Shown: positions 1 through 8,376 of the stretch, piece by piece
Layout: each line of letters starts with the position of its first letter
How positions within the stretch are numbered: the first letter of the stretch is position 1
Origin: DATGLG01 sp035294245
GTDB taxonomy: Bacteria; Pseudomonadota; Alphaproteobacteria; JACZXZ01
Assembly: GCA_035294245.1 (NCBI GenBank)
Contig: DATGLG010000063.1
Span: 62,001 to 126,000 of the forward strand
DNA: 64,000 nucleotides
Reading direction: 5' to 3'
Translations under genes and position numbers: made by a program
Notes under the pieces: generated by a model
Told to the model about the DNA's origin: nothing
Databases searched by the model: none
Seen by the model: only the letters and a program-made list of their open reading frames with translations

Positions 1-138
1 GGCGGGATGGGTCTTGGGGTCGATATCGAGCTGCAGCACCGCCCCCGGCTCGCCATAGGTCGAGCGGGTCTTGAACTGGGAGCCGTCCGTCATCACCACG
101 GTGATCTCGTGATAGCTCGGATGAATGTCCTTCTTCAT
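1..138 (-). CDS. rpmE: 50S ribosomal protein L31 (3' part beyond window edge)
   Basis: Component of the large ribosomal subunit. The visible 46 codons read from the ATG at 138 towards position 1 and begin MKKDIHPSYHEITVVMTDGS, the usual L31 start; the protein continues past the window edge, so the C-terminus cannot be judged. No CxxC zinc motif appears in the visible part, as in the alphaproteobacterial form of L31. It diverges from the ABC transporter on the other strand, leaving about 160 bases that should hold both promoters. Confidence 0.93.
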   Translation of the reverse strand, partial: MKKDIHPSYHEITVVMTDGSQFKTRSTYGEPGAVLQLDIDPKTHPA

Positions 139-301
139 CGCTGCGCTCCGCTGGAAGAGGCGCGGGTTATAGCCAAGCCGGCCGGCTGACGCAAGGCCCA
201 AGGGGCGACAATTTGCCCGGGGGCCGCGCTTGCCGCTCAAAACCACGCTTGGTATAGGGTGGCGCGGAAGCGGGACGGCGGTCGAAGGGATCGGGCGAGC
301 A

Positions 302-2125
302 GTGGCACGCAGCGGCGATCAGAGCAGCGCGGCATCCCCCTCGGAGCGGCCGAAGAGCCGAAACCTTCGCTATCTACGACGAATAGCGCCTTTCCTTCGC
401 CCGTATAAGCTCCAAATCGCGGCGGCAATCGCCGCGCTGGTGATCTCGGCCAGCACGGTGCTCGTCTTCGGCTCAGGCCTGCGCTGGCTCGTTGACCGCG
501 GGTTCGCGAGCGGCAACGGCGCGCTTCTCGACCGCGCTCTCGAGCTTCTCTTCATCGTCATTGCCGTGCTTGCGCTCGCCACCTATGGCCGCGCCTATTT
601 CGTCGCGTGGATCGGCGAGCGCGTCGCGGCCGATATCCGACGTGCCGTCTACGATCACGTGCTCCACTTGAGCCCCGCCTTCTTCGAGATGACCCGCACC
701 GGCGAGGTGGTCTCGCGTCTCACCACGGACACCACGCTGCTCCAGACCGTCGTGGGCTCGTCGGCATCGATGGCCCTGCGGAACCTGCTCATGCTCGTCG
801 GCGGCGTCGTCATGATGGTGGTGACGAGCCCGAAACTGACCGGTCTGGTCGTTCTTGTCGTACCGCTGGTGGTGGCGCCGATTCTGGTGATGGGGCGTCG
901 CGTCCGCAGCCTTTCGCGCCTCACGCAGGATGGGCTGGGAGAGGTCAGCGCCTATGCGGAAGAGTCCCTCAACGCCATCCGCACCGTGCAGGCTTTCGTG
1001 CACGAGGCCATGGACCGCCGGCGCTTCGGCGAGCGGGTGGAGGCTGCCTTCGACGCTGCGGCCCGGCGCATCCGGGTACGCTCTTTCCTCGTCGCTCTCG
1101 TCATCCTCCTCGTCTTCGCCGCCGTCGGCGTCATCCTGTGGATCGGCGGCCACGACATGCTCGCGGGCCGCATTACGGGCGGCGAGCTCTCTGCCTTCGT
1201 GTTCTATGCGGTCGTGGTCGCCGGTTCCGTCGGGGCCATCAGCGAATTCATGACCGATCTCCAGCGCGCCGCAGGCGCTTCGGAGCGCCTCGTCGAGCTG
1301 CTGGAAACGGCGGTCCAGATATCGGCGCCCCTACAGCCGACCGCGCTTTCGGTGCCGGCGCGGGGCGAGATCGCCCTAGAAGGGGTGTCGTTCCGCTATC
1401 CGATGCGTCCGGATCACGCTGCGCTCGCAGATTTCTCGTTGCAGGTCCGGCCGGGAGAGAAAGTGGCTCTCGTCGGCCCTTCGGGTGCCGGAAAGACGAC
1501 GGTCTTTCAGCTTCTCCTTCGCTTCTATGATCCGCAGGAAGGCGTGCTGCGCCTCGATGGTGTCGATCTGCGGGCTGCCGATCCTGCGGCAATCCGCTCG
1601 CGGATCGGCCTGGTGCCTCAGGATCCCGTCATCTTCGCTGCCGATGCCTGGGAGAACATCCGCTATGGCCGGCCCACGGCGAGCGATGCCGAGGTGCGCG
1701 CAGCGGCGACCGCGGCGGCTGCGACGGAGTTCCTTGACCGCCTCCCGAACGGCTTCGCGACCTATCTCGGCGAGCGCGGGGTGCAGCTTTCGGGGGGCCA
1801 GCGACAGCGCATCGCCATTGCTCGCGCCGTCCTCAAGAATCCCGCCGTGCTCCTCCTCGACGAGGCGACGAGCGCCCTCGACGCCGAGAGCGAGCGGCTC
1901 GTCCAGGAGGCTCTCGAGGCCCTCATGGCGGGCCGCACCACGGTCATCATCGCGCATCGGCTGGCGACGGTGCTCAAATGCGACCGCATCGCCGTCATGG
2001 ATCGGGGCGCCCTCGTGGCATTGGGCACCCATAGCGACCTTATCCGCGCCGGCGGCCTCTATGCCCGGCTCGCCAATCTGCAATTCGACGAGGCGCGCCT
2101 GCAGGCGGAGGCCGCAGCGCAATAG
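302..2125 (+). CDS. MsbA-type ABC half-transporter (permease fused to ATPase)
   Basis: ATP-driven exporter half-transporter expected to work as a homodimer in the inner membrane. An N-terminal six-helix transmembrane domain (about residues 40-340) precedes the nucleotide-binding domain, which shows Walker A GPSGAGKTT (near 392), the Q-loop LVPQD, the signature LSGGQRQR (near 495), Walker B VLLLDEATS (near 516) and the H-loop AHRLAT (near 550). I take the GTG at 302 (MARSGDQSS...) as start, because the residues encoded upstream to a TTG at 230 look non-coding; this gives 607 residues, normal for the family. Substrate unknown: lipid or drug export is the family default. Its stop lies 13 bases from the convergent OmpA-domain gene. 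Confidence 0.9.
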   Translation: MARSGDQSSAASPSERPKSRNLRYLRRIAPFLRPYKLQIAAAIAALVISASTVLVFGSGLRWLVDRGFASGNGALLDRALELLFIVIAVLALATYGRAYFVAWIGERVAADIRRAVYDHVLHLSPAFFEMTRTGEVVSRLTTDTTLLQTVVGSSASMALRNLLMLVGGVVMMVVTSPKLTGLVVLVVPLVVAPILVMGRRVRSLSRLTQDGLGEVSAYAEESLNAIRTVQAFVHEAMDRRRFGERVEAAFDAAARRIRVRSFLVALVILLVFAAVGVILWIGGHDMLAGRITGGELSAFVFYAVVVAGSVGAISEFMTDLQRAAGASERLVELLETAVQISAPLQPTALSVPARGEIALEGVSFRYPMRPDHAALADFSLQVRPGEKVALVGPSGAGKTTVFQLLLRFYDPQEGVLRLDGVDLRAADPAAIRSRIGLVPQDPVIFAADAWENIRYGRPTASDAEVRAAATAAAATEFLDRLPNGFATYLGERGVQLSGGQRQRIAIARAVLKNPAVLLLDEATSALDAESERLVQEALEALMAGRTTVIIAHRLATVLKCDRIAVMDRGALVALGTHSDLIRAGGLYARLANLQFDEARLQAEAAAQ

Positions 2126-2138
2126 GTCCCTCGCGCGC

Positions 2139-3332
2139 TCAGCGCTGGGTCAATTTGAGCTCGATCCGGCGGTTCTTGGCATAGGCCGCTTCGGTATTGC
2201 CATTATCGATGGGCTGGTATTCACCGAACCCCGCGGCCGCCAGATGCTCGGGGGGGATGCCGTTCTCCGCCAGGAACTTCACCACGGCGGTTGCGCGCGC
2301 CGTCGAGAGCTCCCAATTGGACGGAAAGCGCGGCGTCGAGATCGGACGCTTGTCGGTATAGCCATCCACTTCGAGAATCCAGTGGATGGTCGGCGGGATC
2401 TCTGCCGCGATCTGCTTGAGGCTGTCGGCAAGATGGCTCAGCGTCTGCCGACCATCCGGGCTGAGGTCCGCGGAGGCGGTCGGGAACAGCACCTCCGATT
2501 GGAAGACGAACCGGTCTCCGACGATCCGGATATCGCTGCGATTGCCGAGAATCTCGCGCAAGCGCCCGAAGAACTCGGAGCGGTAGCGGGCCAGCTCCTC
2601 GACCTTGCCCGCCAAGGCCACGTTGAGACGCTTGCCGAGATCGGCGATCTGCACGTCCTTCTGCTTGTTCTGGGTCTCGGACGCGTCCAGCGCCTTCTGG
2701 ATCGCGGCAAGCTGATCGCGCAAGGCCAGCAATTGGCGATTGAGCAGCTCCACCTGCTTCTGCGCCTCGCTGCTCACCTGCTTCTCGGCATCGAGCGCCT
2801 GCTGCCCCTGCAGCACCTTGGCCTCAAGGTCCTGGCGCAGGGAGCGGAGAACAGCGATATCCTGCTCGAGCTTCGCGAGTTCCTGGCTTTTCTCGTCCAA
2901 GGTCGCCTTGTCGCCTTCGATGGTCTTGAGCGCCTCGGCGAGCTGGCTTTTCGCCTGCCCGGCTTCGCTGTTGGCAGCCGAGAGCTGTTCCGTGAGCTTG
3001 TCACGCTCTGAGGAGAGCTCGGAAAGCCGCGCCGAGAGCGTATCTCGCTTGAGCGTGGAGCTCTGGAGCTCCGCGGAGAGCTGGGCCACGGATAGTCGGA
3101 GATCGGCATTGGCCTTGCGCTCCAGGTTGAGCATGTCGGCGAGCTCCTCGACCTGGTGATTGAGGCGCTTCAGTGCCGCATCGCGACCGCTCAACACCTC
3201 GCTCAAGGTGAACTGCGCGATCGTGAAGATCAGCAGTACGAAAATGATGGCGAGGATCAAGCTCGTCAGGGCATCGACGAAGCCCGGCCAGACATTGGCG
3301 TCTCGGAGCTTGCTGCGGCGTGCGAGCGGCAT
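2139..3332 (-). CDS. MotB/ZorB-like OmpA-domain protein with long coiled coil
   Basis: Predicted peptidoglycan-anchoring partner of the upstream channel protein. One transmembrane helix (about 16-40) follows a short basic N-terminus and contains WPGFVDALTSL, with Asp20 at the place where MotB, ExbD and TolR carry the proton-binding Asp. A heptad-rich coiled coil rich in Gln, Glu, Lys and Leu spans roughly 46-250, and an OmpA-like domain ends the protein, with LEVDGYTDKRP and the terminal KNRRIELKL. The start is the ATG at 3332, 19 bases after the stop of the upstream gene; longer readings run into that gene. Two families are combined here, stator B subunit and OmpA, with a much longer tether than MotB. 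Function unproven. Confidence 0.82.
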   Translation of the reverse strand: MPLARRSKLRDANVWPGFVDALTSLILAIIFVLLIFTIAQFTLSEVLSGRDAALKRLNHQVEELADMLNLERKANADLRLSVAQLSAELQSSTLKRDTLSARLSELSSERDKLTEQLSAANSEAGQAKSQLAEALKTIEGDKATLDEKSQELAKLEQDIAVLRSLRQDLEAKVLQGQQALDAEKQVSSEAQKQVELLNRQLLALRDQLAAIQKALDASETQNKQKDVQIADLGKRLNVALAGKVEELARYRSEFFGRLREILGNRSDIRIVGDRFVFQSEVLFPTASADLSPDGRQTLSHLADSLKQIAAEIPPTIHWILEVDGYTDKRPISTPRFPSNWELSTARATAVVKFLAENGIPPEHLAAAGFGEYQPIDNGNTEAAYAKNRRIELKLTQR

Positions 3333-3351
3333 GATCGATATCGCCGGCGGC

Positions 3352-4488
3352 TTAAGAGCCGGCCTCTTCGGCCAGATTGGCGATGGTCCGCGCGAGCAGG
3401 CGGATCTCTGCGCGCAGCTCGTCGACCGTGCGCTGTCGGCCGGAGGCGAGCTCTTCCACCAGGCGCGCAAGGTAGACATCCATATTGCGGATATGGACCC
3501 GCGTCGATTCGTCGATGCCGCCCTGGCCCGAGGAATCGGCGAGACGCGCCAGCACCGGCTTTATCTCCATCTGCCCCTCCACCAGCTTAACGAGGAGCGA
3601 CTGCTCGGCGCGCATCTGATCGGTCAACGTAGAAAGGCGCTCCGTCAGCGTGTGGAGGTGCGTGCTGGTAGCCATGCGATTTTCCTCGCCGCGCTGCACG
3701 GTGCGCTGGAGGCTGTCGAGACTGTCCGCGGTCTTTTCGAGCAGCGCCTCGATATAGGCGGGAACCGAGGTCTCCCCTTCGACGACCATGCTCCCGCTCG
3801 AAATCCGTGTCAGGCTGGAAAGCCACTCCTCGAGATCGTTGTAGAAGAGATTCTGCGCCTGCCCGGCCTGCAGGTCGAGGAAACCGAGGATGAGTGAGCT
3901 CGCCAACCCGAACAGCGATGAACTGAACGACGTGCCCATGCCGGAAAGCGGCCGCGCCAACCCCGCCTTGAGGTTGTTGAAGATGTTGGCCACATCGCCG
4001 GAGCCGATTTCGAGGCTGTTGATGACGCCGCCGACGGAGTTCACGGTGTCGAGCAGGCCCCAGAACGTCCCGAGGAGGCCAAGGAAAATCATGAGGCCGA
4101 TGAGATAGCGCGAGATGTCGCGCGACTCGTCGAGTCGCGAGCTGATGCTGTCGAGAAGCGTGCGCATGGTGATGGTGGAGAGCGAAGGCGCCTTCTCCTT
4201 TCGCTCGCCCAGCATCTTTGCCATTGGCGCAAGGAGACGCGGTGTCTGGCGCGACAGCGTCTGGCGGCCTGCCCGGTAGTTTTCGATCCAAGCGAGATCG
4301 GGCTCAAGCTGGAGGACCTCGCGAAAGATGTAGATGATGCCGATCAGCGCCGCGCCCAGAATCATGCTGTTGAGCGGCACATTGTGCATGAAGACCCGTT
4401 CGAGTGCGGGGAAGAGGGCGACGGCGACGGCCGCGACCGCGACAAGAAAAAGGATCATGCGGATCAGGAAACGTCTTAGACGCGTCAT
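3352..4488 (-). CDS. MotA/TolQ/ExbB-family proton-channel protein
   Basis: Inner-membrane ion-channel subunit of the MotA/TolQ/ExbB superfamily, 378 residues. Four hydrophobic segments are visible (about 8-30, 40-58, 125-147, 172-198). The two hallmark helices read MIFLGLLGTFWGLLDTV and GMGTSFSSSLFGLASSLIL, closely parallel to the tolQ gene at 20.8 kb (FVGLFGTVWGIM). After the last helix comes a soluble, largely helical C-terminal tail of about 170 residues, which TolQ and ExbB lack. It precedes the Asp-containing OmpA-domain partner by 19 bases, so the pair probably forms one stator-like complex. This is not TolQ, which is encoded separately in the tol operon. The process it powers is unknown. 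Confidence 0.85.
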   Translation of the reverse strand: MTRLRRFLIRMILFLVAVAAVAVALFPALERVFMHNVPLNSMILGAALIGIIYIFREVLQLEPDLAWIENYRAGRQTLSRQTPRLLAPMAKMLGERKEKAPSLSTITMRTLLDSISSRLDESRDISRYLIGLMIFLGLLGTFWGLLDTVNSVGGVINSLEIGSGDVANIFNNLKAGLARPLSGMGTSFSSSLFGLASSLILGFLDLQAGQAQNLFYNDLEEWLSSLTRISSGSMVVEGETSVPAYIEALLEKTADSLDSLQRTVQRGEENRMATSTHLHTLTERLSTLTDQMRAEQSLLVKLVEGQMEIKPVLARLADSSGQGGIDESTRVHIRNMDVYLARLVEELASGRQRTVDELRAEIRLLARTIANLAEEAGS

Positions 4489-4545
4489 GGTCTCGTTTGG
4501 TCGCCTCCGAATCGCGACGGAGTTCGAATTCTCGTGGGTCGCGCG

Positions 4546-5613
4546 CTATTTGTTGAGGAACACGAGGTCGACACGGTCCGCAGGTCCGCCGCCTTCGACC
4601 TTGTTGCCTAAGGCGCGCACGTCGATGCGCGTGCTGGCGATGCCCTTGTCGATCAGGTAGGTCCGCACGGCGAGCGCGCGGGTGAGCGACAGTCGCCGAG
4701 CCTGGCTGGCCTGGTCGTCGCTGCCGGCAGCATAGGCAGCGAGCTGAAGACGCTCGTCGGCATTGCGCTGCAGGTTGCTGACAATCTTGTCGAGTGTCCC
4801 CTTGGCGCTGTCGGAGAGATCGGATGTGCCGGCGGCGAAATCGATGCTAAGCGTCCTCTCCGGGGCGCTGGAACTTGCTGCCGCGGGCGTCTGGGAAGCG
4901 AGCTGCGGTGGCGCTGTATGGGGTGCCGTCGGCGCATTGCCTGGCTTGGGCGACGGCGGCGGCACCTGGGTCGCCACGTTCGCCGCTGCTGCAGGGGGAG
5001 GCGGCGGCGCGGTCGGGCTAGGCCCGGGTGCCGCAGGTGTAGCCACGGGCGCTCCGTCCGCCGGACGGGATGCCGTGCTCGCTTCGGTTGCGGCCGGCAC
5101 CGGTGCAGACGGCGTCGGCATCGCCTGGCTCGCGGTTGCGCCTGCCGTCGCTGCTCTCTGAGGCGGCGAAGCCGGCGGCAGCGCCGGTGTCGGCACGAGC
5201 GGCGCTGCGGCGGTTCGGGACGGCGGCGCGGATGCGCGCCCGTCGGCAGTGGGCTCGGCCTGGCCCGTTGTCGCAGCGGGGGCGGCGCTCGCGGCTTGCT
5301 TTTCCCGCGGCGGGCTTGGCGGCGTGAGCACGATGAGCCCCGGGCTGGCCGCGGTCGACGCAGGCCGCGCCTGTCTCGGATGCTTCTTCTTTGCCGAATG
5401 GGACAATGGCGGCGGTGGCCCCAACTTATCGAGAACGCTCAGATCGACAATGACGTCGCTCGGAGAGCCTTTGCCGATAAACAGGGCATCCTGGGCACGA
5501 AGGGGCGCCGCGAGCGACGAGCCGGCAAGAACGGCGCAAGCGAACCCTGCGGCCGTCAAGATATTACGGAACTCTGGAGACACAATCCGCCGCGCCCTGA
5601 CATCCTGAGCCAT
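4546..5613 (-). CDS. Secreted Pro/Ala-rich protein with C-terminal OmpA domain
   Basis: Probable periplasmic or outer-membrane-associated peptidoglycan-binding protein of 355 residues. The ATG at 5613 starts a sequence with a signal-peptide core (LTAAGFACAVLAGSSLAA then RAQDA). A short conserved-looking segment (SDVIVDLSVLDKLG) follows, then about 170 residues of low-complexity Pro/Ala/Thr linker, then an OmpA-like domain from about 250 (LSIDFAAGTSDLSDSAKG, LQLAAYAAGSDDQ, VDLVFLNK). The OmpA core lacks the usual D..G..NRR pattern: the end reads GGPADRVDLVF, so meso-DAP binding may be altered. It lies 57 bases upstream of the MotA-like gene on the same strand and is likely its operon partner. 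An earlier ATG at 5703 gives an unnatural N-terminus. Confidence 0.75.
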   Translation of the reverse strand: MAQDVRARRIVSPEFRNILTAAGFACAVLAGSSLAAPLRAQDALFIGKGSPSDVIVDLSVLDKLGPPPPLSHSAKKKHPRQARPASTAASPGLIVLTPPSPPREKQAASAAPAATTGQAEPTADGRASAPPSRTAAAPLVPTPALPPASPPQRAATAGATASQAMPTPSAPVPAATEASTASRPADGAPVATPAAPGPSPTAPPPPPAAAANVATQVPPPSPKPGNAPTAPHTAPPQLASQTPAAASSSAPERTLSIDFAAGTSDLSDSAKGTLDKIVSNLQRNADERLQLAAYAAGSDDQASQARRLSLTRALAVRTYLIDKGIASTRIDVRALGNKVEGGGPADRVDLVFLNK

Positions 5614-5738
5614 CTGCCATGCCCCACGGCCAATCGTCTTGGCTCTTGAATTTCTTATCGTTGACCGCCGCGGCACAATAGCCCAGGCAAGAGAGCGCGA
5701 CAACCCGCTTCGCCGCCTGCCGTCCTGCTCGCAAGTAC

Positions 5739-6557
5739 TTAAAGCGCTTGGCGCTTCCGCCCGTCGCCGAGAGCGCGCCGCAGCAGGTCGCCGAGTGGCC
5801 TATGCAGCTTGTCATTGCAGGCGAGCACATTGCCGCTCGCGAGGACATTGCGCCCACCGTCGATCTCGGTCACATAGCCGCCGGCCTCGCGAACGAGAAG
5901 GATACCCGCCGCGATGTCCCAGGGCTTAAGGCCGAACTCCCAGAACCCGTCCAAGCGGCCAGCTGCCACATAGGCGAGATCGAGGGAGGCGGTGCCGAGG
6001 CGCCGGATGCCGGCGACGTCCGGCATCACGCGCTCGAACGTCCTGAGAAAGCTCTCGGGATCACCATGGCCGTGGAAGGGGATGCCCGTGCCGAGGAGCG
6101 ACTCTTCGAGCCGGCTGCGGGCAGAGACGCGCAGCCGACGATCGTTGACATAGGCGCCCACCCCCTTCTCCGCCCAGAACAGCTCGTCCCTGATCGGCTC
6201 GAGGATGATCCCGGCGATCAGCTCTCCGTCGCGCTCCAACCCTATGGAGATGGCGAAATGGGGGATGCCGTGCAGGAAATTGGTGGTGCCGTCGAGCGGG
6301 TCGACGATGAAGCGGTGATGGCCGTCACCCGGCTCCTCGCCAGACTCCTCCATCATCAACCCGAACGCCGGACGCGCGCTCTTGAGCTCGGCGCGTAAAA
6401 TCTTCTCTGCCTTGAGGTCGGCGGTCGAAACAAAATCGGCCGGTCCTTTCTTCGAGACCTGAAGCTGCTCAACCTCGCCGAAGTCGCGCACCAAACCGCG
6501 CGCTGCCTTGCGGGCCGCGCGCTCCATGACGTTAATCGTGGCGGATCTCAGGGCCAT
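5739..6557 (-). CDS. Inositol monophosphatase family protein
   Basis: Mg2+-dependent sugar/inositol phosphatase, 272 residues. Metal ligands are visible as the Glu pair in MMEES (about 69-72), DPLDGTTNF (Asp86 and Asp89) and the C-terminal KPWDIAAGILLVREAGG with Asp214. Likely activity: hydrolysis of myo-inositol-1-phosphate or a related phosphomonoester; the bacterial paralogue SuhB also takes part in rRNA antitermination, and sequence cannot decide between these roles. It starts 10 bases after the efp stop on the same strand, so efp and this gene probably share a transcript. Length matches the family. Confidence 0.9.
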   Translation of the reverse strand: MALRSATINVMERAARKAARGLVRDFGEVEQLQVSKKGPADFVSTADLKAEKILRAELKSARPAFGLMMEESGEEPGDGHHRFIVDPLDGTTNFLHGIPHFAISIGLERDGELIAGIILEPIRDELFWAEKGVGAYVNDRRLRVSARSRLEESLLGTGIPFHGHGDPESFLRTFERVMPDVAGIRRLGTASLDLAYVAAGRLDGFWEFGLKPWDIAAGILLVREAGGYVTEIDGGRNVLASGNVLACNDKLHRPLGDLLRRALGDGRKRQAL

Positions 6558-6567
6558 CCCCAGTCGG

Positions 6568-7134
6568 TCAGTCCTTGGCCCGCTCGATATAGCTCCCGTC
6601 CTCGGTGTTGACGACGATGCGCGTGCCCGCCTCGATGAAGGGCGGCACCATCACGCGCACGCCGTTCTCGAGCACGGCCGGCTTATAGGAGGAGGCCGCC
6701 GTCTGTCCCTTGACGACGGGATCGGCCTCGACCACCCGCAGCACCACCTTCGCCGGCAAGGTCACGGTCACGGGATTGCCCTCGATGAGATCCACGGTGA
6801 CGGCCATGCCGTCCTGAAGGAAAGCGGCGGAATCGCCCACCATCTCGCGCGACAGGGTGAACTGCTCGAAGGTCTCGCTATCCATGAAAGTGAGGCTCTC
6901 CGCATCGCCGAAGAGGAACGTGCATTCCTTCTCTTCGACTTGCAGCTTCTCCACCGAGTCCTGAGTACGCCAGCGCTCATTGCTCTTGAGCCCGGTGCGC
7001 AAGTCGCGCATTTCCACCTGGATGAAGGCGCCGCCCTTGCCCGGCTGGATGATTTGGATCTTGAGCACGCCCCATTGCTTGCCATTGTGCTCGATGACGT
7101 TGCCGGGGCGGATGGTATTGGCCTGAATCTTCAT
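6568..7134 (-). CDS. efp: Translation elongation factor P
   Basis: EF-P binds between the P and E sites of ribosomes stalled on polyproline stretches and restores peptide-bond formation. The 188-residue protein has the three-barrel architecture length and the N-terminal loop PGKGGA with Lys33, equivalent to E. coli Lys34, the residue that receives beta-lysine. epmB upstream on the same strand and epmA divergent from it supply this modification, so the whole pathway apart from the optional hydroxylase EpmC sits within 3 kb. A sigma70-like promoter lies about 27 bases upstream of the ATG. Confidence 0.97.
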   Translation of the reverse strand: MKIQANTIRPGNVIEHNGKQWGVLKIQIIQPGKGGAFIQVEMRDLRTGLKSNERWRTQDSVEKLQVEEKECTFLFGDAESLTFMDSETFEQFTLSREMVGDSAAFLQDGMAVTVDLIEGNPVTVTLPAKVVLRVVEADPVVKGQTAASSYKPAVLENGVRVMVPPFIEAGTRIVVNTEDGSYIERAKD

Positions 7135-7167
7135 GGCTCGACTGTCTCGCGGAGAATTGCGGCGCGG

Positions 7168-7196
7168 ACCCTAACAGCTCGACTAGCCGGTGGCAA
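7168..7196 (-). promoter_or_regulatory. Candidate sigma70 promoter for efp
   Basis: Read on the minus strand: TTGCCA (7196-7191), a 17-base spacer and TAGGGT (7173-7168). The predicted transcript start near 7161 leaves a leader of about 27 bases before the efp ATG at 7134. The -10 is only a fair match. Confidence 0.4.
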
Positions 7197-7198
7197 CG

Positions 7199-7227
7199 GT
7201 CGTTGCACTTAGTGTCGTTGCACTTAG
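7199..7227. repeat. Tandem 14-bp direct repeat between epmB and efp
   Basis: GTCGTTGCACTTAG occurs at 7199-7212 and again, identically, at 7214-7227, separated by one T. The second copy contains the epmB stop codon (7224-7226); the first ends immediately upstream of the candidate efp -35. It may be a slippage duplication or a regulator site spaced by about 1.5 helical turns. Confidence 0.7.
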
Positions 7228-8303
7228 CCGCGGGGAGGATAGGGATGGCATGCGCCTTGCCAATCCTCGACCGTGCCGTCGTCACGCAAATAGTCCGGAC
7301 CAATCGGCACCTTTCCGTAACCGCCGGGAATATCGAGGACATAACTCGGCTGGCACAGGCCGGAGACGCGGCCGCGCAGCCGTCGCATGATGGCGCGGCC
7401 CTCGGTGATACCCGTACGGAAATGTCCGGTTCCGGGCGCGAGGTCGAGATGGTGCAGGTAATAGGGCTTGATGCGGTTCCTCACCATGGCGCGCAGCAGG
7501 GACTCCATCACCGCGACGTCGTCATTGATCCCTTTGAGAAGAACGGTCTGGCCGAGGAGCGGGATCCCGGCATCGGCGAGTCGGCGGCAAGCAGCCTCGG
7601 CAGCCGGTGCAAGTTCCCGCGGATGATTGCAATGAATGGCCGCCCACACCGCCTTTTTCGCTTGGAGGGCGGCAACGAGCTTCGTCGAGACCCTCTGGGG
7701 ATCGCTGACGGGAACGCGGCTATGGAAACGGATCACCGCGACATGGGAAATCTCGTCGAGCGCCCGCACGATTTTCCGGAGGCGCTCGGGCGGCAGCATG
7801 AGGGGATCGCCGCCGGTGACGATCACCTCCCAGATCTGCTCATGCTGCCGCACATAGTCGAGGGCGGCACTCAGCTCGGCCTCGGTGAGGGTGGCTACAT
7901 CGCCTCCGACCCGCTCGCGCCGGAAGCAGAAGCGGCAATAGACGGGGCAATGGAGGATCGGCGTGAGAAGGACGCGGTCCGGATAGCGATGGACGACCCC
8001 CTTCACGGGCGAATGGGATTCATCGCCGATCGGGTCTATCGATTCGCCTGGCGACGATTCGAGCTCGCGGGCGCTCGGAACGTATTGGCGTGCGATCGGA
8101 TCGGCCGGATCGACAGGCTCGATGAGGTCGAGCACCGCCGGCGTGAGCGCCATTGCGTAGCGCGCCGCAACCTTCTCGATCTCGGCGATTCTCTCTTCCG
8201 GCACGATCCCGGCAGCGGCAAGATCAGCACCACGCCGCGCCGTGCGGCGGTATCCGCCCACGGAGCGGGAAGCGCTGGCGCTTGCGGCGGAAGCCTTGGG
8301 CAT
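7224..8303 (-). CDS. epmB: EF-P lysine 2,3-aminomutase (radical SAM)
   Basis: Radical-SAM, PLP-dependent enzyme that converts L-alpha-lysine to R-beta-lysine for EF-P modification. The protein is 359 residues from the ATG at 8303, with the [4Fe-4S] cluster motif CPVYCRFC (Cys119, Cys123, Cys126) after HRYPDRVLLTPILH. Length fits EpmB/YjeK rather than the longer clostridial KamA. The assignment to EF-P rather than lysine catabolism rests on context: efp lies immediately downstream and epmA is divergent, 73 bases away. The reading frame continues upstream into epmA sequence, but those codons are not family-like. Confidence 0.92.
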   Translation of the reverse strand: MPKASAASASASRSVGGYRRTARRGADLAAAGIVPEERIAEIEKVAARYAMALTPAVLDLIEPVDPADPIARQYVPSARELESSPGESIDPIGDESHSPVKGVVHRYPDRVLLTPILHCPVYCRFCFRRERVGGDVATLTEAELSAALDYVRQHEQIWEVIVTGGDPLMLPPERLRKIVRALDEISHVAVIRFHSRVPVSDPQRVSTKLVAALQAKKAVWAAIHCNHPRELAPAAEAACRRLADAGIPLLGQTVLLKGINDDVAVMESLLRAMVRNRIKPYYLHHLDLAPGTGHFRTGITEGRAIMRRLRGRVSGLCQPSYVLDIPGGYGKVPIGPDYLRDDGTVEDWQGACHPYPPRG

Positions 8304-8376
8304 GGCCGGCCTCTGGTTTCTGCTAGGTCGAGGTGCGGGCGAGGGCCCGTGCGCCGCCCTCATATACGGAAAAGGG

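Noticed and set aside
473..1153. Long minus-strand frame (226 residues) opposite the ABC transporter
   Set aside because: Lies wholly within a gene with clear ABC motifs; composition is the His/Asp/Glu-rich antisense shadow typical of GC-rich DNA.
2139..4488. Zorya phage-defence pair (ZorA/ZorB)
   Set aside because: The channel and OmpA proteins are similar in design, but no ZorC, ZorD or ZorE-type effector is present and the neighbours are housekeeping genes.
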